A stretch of DNA of 16,407 nucleotides, from positions 1-16,407 of the forward strand of contig JBKKBM010000280.1 of NCBI GenBank assembly GCA_046714215.1, given 5' to 3'. The notes beneath the pieces were generated by a model. That model ran no database searches, was not told the origin of the DNA, and was given only the letters and a program-made list of their open reading frames with translations. The translations under genes were made by a program, and so were the position numbers. Of this stretch, positions 7,695 through 12,641 are shown one piece after another; the first letter of the stretch is position 1, and each line of letters begins with the position of its first letter. Source of the DNA: DATLCI01 sp046714215 (GTDB taxonomy: Bacteria > Acidobacteriota > Terriglobia > Terriglobales > Acidobacteriaceae).

Positions 7695-8153
7695 TCACTT
7701 CGCGCCGACTAACTCCGGTTCCTTCTGCTTAAGCTTCTTCTGCCGCTCTATCTCTTCTTCGCTATACATCGTGCCGCGGCATTTCTTCGCCCCACAGTAG
7801 CAAAAGGCTTCGTCGTCTTCCTCACCGTCGAACAGGCAGTAATCGTAGGTCAGTTCCTCGTCCGGGGCGATGTCGCGCAGGGCGATGATCCATATCTTGC
7901 CATCGATCTCATCGGTCTCACAGTTCGGCTCGCAGCAGTGGTTGACGAACGCGGCCAAACCGTTGCCGTCGATGATGCGGCCGTCATCCAGCCCGAATAG
8001 ATACGTGTAGGGACGCCCGTCATACAGTTCGTCCGCCCGCTCCCGGCTCACGATGGGGCCGGTGTATTCGACGATAGGTTGGTCTTTCTTGATCGGGGCC
8101 GTGGTGTAGACGCCGGCAGCGTGGATATCAGAGGAGCGAACGATGAGTCCCAT
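7695..8153 (-). CDS. SET-domain protein, putative lysine methyltransferase
   Basis: A 152-residue protein made almost wholly of a SET domain, the S-adenosylmethionine-dependent protein-lysine methyltransferase fold best known from eukaryotic histone enzymes. It has the pseudoknot motif NHCCEPNC (71-78), ELTYDY (100-105), and a post-SET zinc-type motif CYCGAKKC (118-125) that would bind zinc together with C74 or C78. It ends in a charged tail (EEEIERQKKLKQKEPE). The target is unknown; a ribosomal or DNA-bound protein is possible. No neighbour hints at its role. The start ATG at 8153 is preceded by a TATAAT but no Shine-Dalgarno. Confidence 0.9.
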   Translation of the reverse strand: MGLIVRSSDIHAAGVYTTAPIKKDQPIVEYTGPIVSRERADELYDGRPYTYLFGLDDGRIIDGNGLAAFVNHCCEPNCETDEIDGKIWIIALRDIAPDEELTYDYCLFDGEEDDEAFCYCGAKKCRGTMYSEEEIERQKKLKQKEPELVGAK

Positions 8154-8165
8154 AGGTAGCTTTCG

Positions 8166-8171
8166 ATTATA
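8166..8171 (-). promoter_or_regulatory. Perfect -10 (TATAAT) for the SET-domain gene
   Basis: Minus-strand TATAAT lies 12 bases before the ATG at 8153, the same spacing as at dnaX. The implied leader is about six bases. No -35 match was seen at the normal spacing. Confidence 0.5.
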
Positions 8172-8313
8172 GCGAACCAGTCTCCTTACTTAGTCTCACA
8201 ATGACGGCCTGAGGTTGCCGCTCGCGCCGTGGAGAAACTTCCGGCCGCGCCCGCCATCCAATAGAAGGGACATTTCCGCTATCATCATCAATCAGGACAA
8301 GAGGTCATCGCAC

Positions 8314-8784
8314 ATGGAAAAGGCAACATTTGGCGCAGGCTGTTTCTGGGGAGTGGAGGCCGCCTTCCGCGAGCTTCCCGGCGTGGCTGACGCGGCCGTC
8401 GGCTATCTGGGCGGCACCCTCGATAATCCCAGCTATAAAGACGTTTGCTCAGGATCCACCGGCCACGCGGAAGTGGTGGAAGTCTCCTATGATCCCGCGC
8501 AGGTCACCTACGACCAGTTGCTGGACTTATTCTGGAAGATGCACAATCCCACTACTTTGAATCGGCAGGGTCCGGACGTCGGCACCCAGTACCGTTCGGC
8601 CATCTTCTTTCATACGCCTGACCAGCGTATGGCGGCGGAAGGCTCCAAACAGGCGCTTGCCGCCTCCGGACGCTTTGACCGCCCCATCGTCACGGAGATC
8701 ACCCCGGCATCCACGTTTTATCGCGCGGAGGAGTATCACCAGCAGTACTTGGCTAAGCGCGGCCAGGGTTCTTGCCACGTGTAA
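8314..8784 (+). CDS. msrA: Peptide methionine-(S)-S-oxide reductase MsrA
   Basis: A 156-residue enzyme that reduces methionine-S-sulfoxide in oxidised proteins, working in the cytoplasm with thioredoxin. It has the catalytic GAGCFWG motif with C10, the family segments GYLGG, GHAEVVEV, FWKMHNPT and DVGTQYRSAIF, and a resolving cysteine C154 near the end (GQGSCHV). The frame is open to 8215, but the ATG at 8314 is preceded by AAGAGG with eight to nine bases spacing and gives the normal N-terminus. It stands alone on this strand. Its stop lies three bases from the end of the exporter remnant on the other strand. Confidence 0.97.
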   Translation: MEKATFGAGCFWGVEAAFRELPGVADAAVGYLGGTLDNPSYKDVCSGSTGHAEVVEVSYDPAQVTYDQLLDLFWKMHNPTTLNRQGPDVGTQYRSAIFFHTPDQRMAAEGSKQALAASGRFDRPIVTEITPASTFYRAEEYHQQYLAKRGQGSCHV

Positions 8785-8787
8785 GGA

Positions 8788-8887
8788 TCACTTTTGGATG
8801 AACATCTTGATTGCGACCACGGCTAGCAGTACCGCGAATCCCTTGCGTAGGGTTGACTCCGATCAGTAATCCCAGTGCTAGCTCCAT
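8788..8887 (-). pseudogene. Scar of a TauE/SafE sulfite exporter gene
   Basis: Read from 8887 downwards, ATG opens MELALGLLIGV, a typical first helix start of TauE/SafE-type exporters. In another frame the end of the same 100-bp stretch reads ESTLRKGFAVLLAVVAIKMFIQK and a TGA stop at 8790-8788, like the last membrane helix and C-terminus of these exporters. The total length (100 bases) is not a multiple of three, so the two ends are out of frame. The middle of a normally about 250-residue protein is missing. It begins five bases after the rhodanese stop, where an operon member would start. TauE-type genes are common partners of such rhodanese/CstB modules. Identification rests on about 33 residues and needs a search. 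Confidence 0.5.
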
Positions 8888-8891
8888 TGCT

Positions 8892-9419
8892 CTATCGCCT
8901 TTCACAGGAAGCGGATGCCCGGTTCCACGGCAGTTTAGCCAGAAGAGTGGCCATCATGCAGGTGTCGGTGATGCCGGAGAACGTTAGCCCCGCGCCGATG
9001 AAGCCGGGCAAAAGAAAGAACCAGGGGTTGAGCATTGTCCCCAACAGCGTACCGGCTAGTCCCAGGCTGCCGGCGATCACCCGTACTTGCCGCTCCATGC
9101 TCCACGGCCCTGCTTGCCGCTTCACCGGCAGGCCCGCGGCGATCCAGGCTTCCGTCCCGCCTTCCAGGACAGCCAGGTTGGTGAAGCCGCGTTCGCGCAG
9201 CAACTCGGCCGCTTGCCGCGAGCGCTTGCCGCTCTTACATACCAATATCCTGCGTTCGTGCGGGTCCCAACCAAGGCAGGCTTCAGCCAAACTGCTCAGC
9301 GGCACCAGTTGCGCCTGGGGAAGGGCCCCGAGGGCGAATTCCGGATACTCTCTTACGTCGATCACGATGCCAGCGTCTTGTGCCTGGGCCAAAACATTCG
9401 GTTGGATCTCTTGCTCCAT
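8892..9419 (-). CDS. Rhodanese domain fused to DUF2892 membrane segment (YgaP-like)
   Basis: A 175-residue sulfurtransferase. Residues about 10-100 are a rhodanese domain: IDVREYPEFALGALP, then the active-site loop with C61 (LVCKSGKRSRQAAELL), and VLEGGTEAWIAAGLPV. Residues about 110-165 match the DUF2892 pair of helices (VRVIAGSLGLAGTLLG, WFFLLPGFIGAGLTFSGI) ending in TDTCMMATLLAKLPWN. This is the layout of E. coli YgaP, an inner-membrane rhodanese that carries persulfide sulfur. The frame is open to 9722, but ATG 9419 follows a strong AGGAGG (9431-9426) at six bases, which fixes the start. It is divergent from the arsR/CstB-like pair and was probably followed by the TauE-type gene. Confidence 0.93.
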   Translation of the reverse strand: MEQEIQPNVLAQAQDAGIVIDVREYPEFALGALPQAQLVPLSSLAEACLGWDPHERRILVCKSGKRSRQAAELLRERGFTNLAVLEGGTEAWIAAGLPVKRQAGPWSMERQVRVIAGSLGLAGTLLGTMLNPWFFLLPGFIGAGLTFSGITDTCMMATLLAKLPWNRASASCERR

Positions 9420-9442
9420 TGCTTGCCTCCTGGGTGTATCTA

Positions 9443-9471
9443 TTGACAAGAATATACCCATATAGTAATAT
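9443..9471 (+). promoter_or_regulatory. Sigma-70 promoter with overlapping AT-rich operator
   Basis: TTGACA (9443-9448), exactly 17 bases, then TAATAT (9466-9471): a near-consensus promoter for the arsR-type gene, giving a leader of about 27 bases. Over the spacer and -10 lies an imperfect inverted repeat, AATAT (9451-9455) with ATATT (9468-9472), eight of eleven positions pairing about a centre at 9461/9462. An ArsR dimer bound there would block RNA polymerase. The site is also upstream of the divergent rhodanese gene, whose own promoter is less clear (TTGCAA and TATATT are only 15 bases apart). Confidence 0.7.
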
Positions 9472-9504
9472 TTGCAAATCAAGCAGGCAATAAAAAGGAG
9501 TCCG

Positions 9505-9840
9505 ATGCGGATATCAGGAAAGATGGTCGAGGCGGTGGCGCAGCGCTTCCGGCTGTTGGGCGACCCCACCCGGCTGCGTATACTCCAGCACCTCGAGGAG
9601 GGAGAGGCGTCGGTCAATGACATCGTGAGCGCTCTGGCGGCCGGCCAGCCCAACATCTCCAAGCACTTACAGGTGCTGCACGCCGCTGGTATCCTGGAAC
9701 GCAGGCGCCAAGCCAACGCCATCTATTATTCGATCGCCGACCCCATCATTCCCCGCTTGTGCAAGCTGGTGTGCGACAGTGCGATGGAATCAGCGCGGGA
9801 ACGTCTGCAAGGACTATCTGCCCGAAGGAGATCTTCATGA
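9505..9840 (+). CDS. ArsR-family repressor, probable sulfide/persulfide sensor
   Basis: A 111-residue winged-helix regulator of the ArsR/SmtB family. It shows AQRFRLLGDPTRLRILQHL, a recognition-helix part (QPNISKHLQVLHAAGILERRR) and a wing ending NAIYYSIADP. Two cysteines, C86 and C90 (RLCKLVC), lie in the last helix, while the usual ArsR metal motif in helix 3 (CVC) is missing. So a thiol switch or another metal site in the last helix is possible. Start: ATG 9505 follows AAGGAG (9495-9500); the frame is open to a TTG at 9472, but that lies at the -10 box and is rejected. Its stop overlaps the next ATG (ATGA), so it is coupled to the CstB-like gene and likely represses both directions. Confidence 0.92.
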   Translation: MRISGKMVEAVAQRFRLLGDPTRLRILQHLEEGEASVNDIVSALAAGQPNISKHLQVLHAAGILERRRQANAIYYSIADPIIPRLCKLVCDSAMESARERLQGLSARRRSS

Positions 9841-11243
9841 AGCTTGAACGGTTTGAAGTCCCCGGACTATCGCATTACTCCTACATGGTCTCCAGCACAG
9901 GCCAAGCTGTCGTTATCGATCCCAAGCGCGACGTAGACACCTACATGGCCCACGCCGCCGCCCAGAATCTGAAGATCACCCACATTCTGGAAACGCATAT
10001 TCACGCCGACTACGCCTCCGGCGCGCGCGAACTCGCCCACCTCACCGGCGCCGAGATGTGGCTCAGCGCGCACGATACCGGCGAAGATTTTGAATATCAG
10101 TTTCCCCATCATGCGATGAAAGATGGCGACGACCTCCGCATCGCGGAGGTGCGCATCGTCGCGCTGCATACCCCGGGCCACACGCCGGAGCATCTTTCCT
10201 TTGCGCTTTATGACACCCAGCGCTCGGAACAACAACCCCTCGCGCTCTTTTCCGGCGACTTCGTCTTTGTGGGCTCGCTGGGCCGTCCGGACCTCTTGGG
10301 TGAGGCCGCCAAACAGAAGCTGGCGGCAGCGCTCTTCCATAGTCTCCATGACAAGCTCAAGTCCTTTGCCGACGGCGTCGAGATCTATCCTGCTCATGGT
10401 GCGGGTTCCATGTGCGGCGCCGGTATGTCTGATCGCCCCCAATCTACCCTCGGCTACGAGCGCTTGGCCAATTCCTTCTTCCATGAAAAGGACGAAAAAG
10501 GATTCGTCGCCAAGATCCTGGGCAGCGTGCCGCCCTTTCCCGATTACTACCGGCGCATGAAGAAGGTGAACTCCGACGGTCCCCGCATTCTCAATGGCAT
10601 CCCCGGCGAAGAAGCGCTAACCGTCTCCGACGTCCAATCCGCCATCAAGTCCGGCGCCATTGTCCTGGACCTTCGGCGCCCTGAAGCATTTGGCGGCGCG
10701 CACATTCCCGGCTCCATCAACATTGGCGCCGGACCGAATCTCTCCACCTGGGCCTCATGGCTGCTGCCCTATGACGTGCCCATCGTCCTGGTGGGCGATG
10801 CCTCCACCGATCACGAACAGGCGCGCCGCTCGCTCATGCGGGTGGGCCTGGATGACATCACCGGCTATATCAAGGGCGGCGTGATCGCCTGGATCGAGGC
10901 CGGCCTTGCCCAGGCGCATCTTCCCCAGATATCCGTGGAAGAGCTGCACCAGAAAAAAGACGCCTACATCCTCGACGTTCGCGGTGACGGCGAATGGAAC
11001 GCCGGCCATATCGCCTCGGCCCAGCACATCATGGCTGGCGACGTGCCCAAACGCCTGCCGGAGATCGAGCGCGGCCGGGAAGTCCACGTCATCTGCGGCA
11101 CCGGATATCGCTCCGGCGCGGTGGCCAGCGTTTTGCAAAAGTCCGGCTTTTCCCGGGTTTCGAATGTCGTGGGTGGGATGACCGCCTGGAAGAAACGCGA
11201 CCTGCCCGTGACCGGACCGGCGGGTGCGACTTGCGCGCGCTGA
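9837..11243 (+). CDS. CstB-like persulfide dioxygenase-rhodanese fusion
   Basis: A 468-residue multidomain enzyme. Residues 1-240 are a metallo-beta-lactamase domain of the ETHE1/CstB type with iron-ligand candidates H54, H56 and D58 (ETHIHADYASG), H115 (TPGHT), D141 (SGDFVF) and H187 (YPAHGAG), with C193 close to the metal site. Residues about 262-356 form a rhodanese domain without its cysteine (VGDAST where the loop should be). Residues about 365-459 form an active one with C420 (VICGTGYRS). This three-part order is that of Staphylococcus CstB, which oxidises low-molecular-weight persulfides to sulfite and makes thiosulfate. ATG 9837 follows AAGGAG at six bases and overlaps the arsR stop. 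Annotators may call it MBL-fold metallo-hydrolase. Confidence 0.92.
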   Translation: MKLERFEVPGLSHYSYMVSSTGQAVVIDPKRDVDTYMAHAAAQNLKITHILETHIHADYASGARELAHLTGAEMWLSAHDTGEDFEYQFPHHAMKDGDDLRIAEVRIVALHTPGHTPEHLSFALYDTQRSEQQPLALFSGDFVFVGSLGRPDLLGEAAKQKLAAALFHSLHDKLKSFADGVEIYPAHGAGSMCGAGMSDRPQSTLGYERLANSFFHEKDEKGFVAKILGSVPPFPDYYRRMKKVNSDGPRILNGIPGEEALTVSDVQSAIKSGAIVLDLRRPEAFGGAHIPGSINIGAGPNLSTWASWLLPYDVPIVLVGDASTDHEQARRSLMRVGLDDITGYIKGGVIAWIEAGLAQAHLPQISVEELHQKKDAYILDVRGDGEWNAGHIASAQHIMAGDVPKRLPEIERGREVHVICGTGYRSGAVASVLQKSGFSRVSNVVGGMTAWKKRDLPVTGPAGATCAR

Positions 11244-11266
11244 CCGTTTGCCCCAGAATATTTTCT

Positions 11267-11290
11267 CGGCTGCATGGGGAGTGGCAGCCG
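11267..11290 (+). other. Hairpin downstream of the CstB-like gene
   Basis: CGGCTGC (11267-11273), ten-base loop, GCAGCCG (11284-11290), 24 bases after the stop. It has no following T-run, so it is at best a transcript-stabilising stem or a weak, possibly Rho-assisted terminator. Confidence 0.3.
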
Positions 11291-11359
11291 CACGCATCTA
11301 AATAGCGAAAAGCATTCCCGCTTGTTAAGCTTACGAGCAGTTCTTTTGAAGGACGTCTC

Positions 11360-12517
11360 TTGAAACTAGCCGAAGTACTCCAAGCTTGGGCTTATATCCT
11401 CCGCGGGCGCAAACCCTCTCTGTCTATCGAGATCACGCGCGAGTGTCCGCTGCGCTGCCCCGGCTGCTACGCCTACGAAGAAAGCCACCTCGGAGCAGGC
11501 GCGCCCACGCTGCGCTCGCTCGCGGACTTCAAAGGTTCTGACCTGGTCACCCGCACCCTCAAAGTCGTCGACGCCTATAAGCCCTTGCATCTCTCCATCG
11601 TGGGCGGCGATCCGCTCGTCCGTTATCGCGAGGTCACCGAACTGCTTCCCCAACTGGAAGCGCGCGGCATCCACGTGCAGATCGTTACCAGCGCCTTTCG
11701 CCAGCTTCCGCCCGAGTGGGCGTCCATCCAGAAGCTGAATGTCTGCGTCTCTATTGACGGCCTGCAGCCTGAACATGACGTTCGCCGCAGCCCCGCTACC
11801 TATGACCGCATCCTCAAGAACATCGCGGGATTTCCCGGCATCAGCGTCCACTGCACCGTGACTTCGCAGATGATGCGCCGCCCCGGTTACCTGAAGGAGT
11901 TCACCCGCTTCTGGTCGGCGCAGGCGGAAGTTAAGCGCATCTGGTTTAGCATCTTCACGCCGCAGAAGGGCGCCCGCGATGCTGAGATCCTTTCGCCGGG
12001 CGATCGCGCGCAAGCCGTGCAGGAACTTATCGACCTGCGCCGGCAATATCCCAAGGTCGATATGGACGAAGGCCTGATCCGCCACTTCCAGCATCCGCCC
12101 GCATCACCGGAGAAGTGCATCTTCGCGCAGACCACCGCCGTGCTCTCAGCCGACCTCAAGACCATGGTCACGCCTTGCCAGTTCGGCGGCGATCCGGATT
12201 GCTCCCAGTGCGGATGCATGGCCTCCGCCGGCCTCGCGCGCGTGGGCGCGTCCGCCGTCGCCGGCCCCCTCACTGCCGGCCACCTCTTTCAACTCTCTCA
12301 CCGCATCGGCAGAGCAGTGGCGCGGCTTTCCCCTCCGGTCAAGGCTCCAGTGCCCGCAGCCATGGCGCCTGAACCGGTGGGCAACGCGCCGCTGGTGCAG
12401 GTGGCGAGCGCGGTCCAGCGCAGCGCCTCGCCCTCGGCTGCGCACTCCACCCACCACGCAGGCGCAGAGCTGCTCCCCTCGTCGGACGAACGCCCGCCTG
12501 TGGAAAATCTCCGCTAG
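11360..12517 (+). CDS. Radical SAM protein with C-terminal cysteine cluster
   Basis: A 385-residue radical SAM enzyme of unrecognised substrate. The 4Fe-4S/SAM motif CxxxCxxC is C29, C33, C36 (ECPLRCPGCYAY), followed by VGGDPL (81-86), the glycine-rich SAM-binding segment, and a TIM-barrel region to about residue 245. A second group of cysteines C253, C273, C281, C284, C286 (TPCQFGGDPDCSQCGC) resembles a SPASM-like auxiliary cluster site. From about 322 the protein turns into a Pro/Ala/Ser-rich tail, probably disordered. The start is a TTG at 11360, supported by GAAGGA six bases upstream and by the family-like MKLAEVLQAW start. It lies 116 bases after the sulfur module, with no evident link to it or to the receptor gene downstream. 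Confidence 0.85.
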   Translation: MKLAEVLQAWAYILRGRKPSLSIEITRECPLRCPGCYAYEESHLGAGAPTLRSLADFKGSDLVTRTLKVVDAYKPLHLSIVGGDPLVRYREVTELLPQLEARGIHVQIVTSAFRQLPPEWASIQKLNVCVSIDGLQPEHDVRRSPATYDRILKNIAGFPGISVHCTVTSQMMRRPGYLKEFTRFWSAQAEVKRIWFSIFTPQKGARDAEILSPGDRAQAVQELIDLRRQYPKVDMDEGLIRHFQHPPASPEKCIFAQTTAVLSADLKTMVTPCQFGGDPDCSQCGCMASAGLARVGASAVAGPLTAGHLFQLSHRIGRAVARLSPPVKAPVPAAMAPEPVGNAPLVQVASAVQRSASPSAAHSTHHAGAELLPSSDERPPVENLR

Positions 12518-12578
12518 CCGCCCCGTTCTCCCCATTCATCCCTGTATGCCCACCGTTTAATATTTTTCATCTTGAAAA

Positions 12579-12599
12579 TGAAAATGAATTTCAATTTCA
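12579..12599. promoter_or_regulatory. Fur-like palindrome, copy 1
   Basis: The 21-bp sequence here is repeated exactly at 12615-12635. Its core is the 7-1-7 form TGAAAAT-G-AATTTCA, six of seven pairs matching. With one flanking base on each side it is a 23-bp palindrome (10 of 11 pairs) centred at 12589. It can also be read as hexamers GAAAAT GAAAAT GAATTT CAATTT, the array form described for Fur sites. It covers the -35 position of the TATAAT at 12602. Confidence 0.6.
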
Positions 12600-12601
12600 T
12601 A

Positions 12602-12607
12602 TATAAT
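12602..12607 (+). promoter_or_regulatory. -10 box (TATAAT) of the TonB-dependent receptor gene
   Basis: A perfect TATAAT lying between the two palindromes. The hexamer 17 bases upstream (TGAAAA) is a poor -35. Transcription would start near 12614, inside or beside copy 2 of the palindrome. Confidence 0.5.
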
Positions 12608-12610
12608 TTG

Positions 12611-12639
12611 ATATTGAAAATGAATTTCAATTTCAATAT
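12611..12639. promoter_or_regulatory. Fur-like palindrome, copy 2
   Basis: A 29-bp palindrome with 13 of 14 pairs matching, centred at 12625, exactly 36 bp from the centre of copy 1. It contains the same 21-bp sequence as copy 1 and ends three bases before the annotated ATG. Its place over the transcription start suits an iron-responsive repressor, in line with the receptor gene behind it. Confidence 0.6.
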
Positions 12640-12641
12640 GG

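Noticed and set aside
8200..8212. A further GTCAT-core repeat copy (reverse of CACAATGACGGCC) before msrA
   Set aside because: Only a short, mismatched resemblance to the 15935-16093 elements; not distinguishable from chance.
8759..8887. Short minus-strand frame MELALGLLIGVNPTQGIRG... running into msrA
   Set aside because: After the first 11 residues it loses all membrane character; the neighbouring frame gives the helix-like ending, so a broken exporter explains it better than a new small gene.
9472..9504. TTG at 9472 as start of the ArsR-type gene
   Set aside because: It overlaps the -10 box of the promoter, and the ATG at 9505 has a good AAGGAG.
9420..9722. N-terminal extension of the rhodanese protein by 101 residues
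   Set aside because: It would run through the divergent promoter and across the ArsR-type gene; ATG 9419 has a strong AGGAGG.
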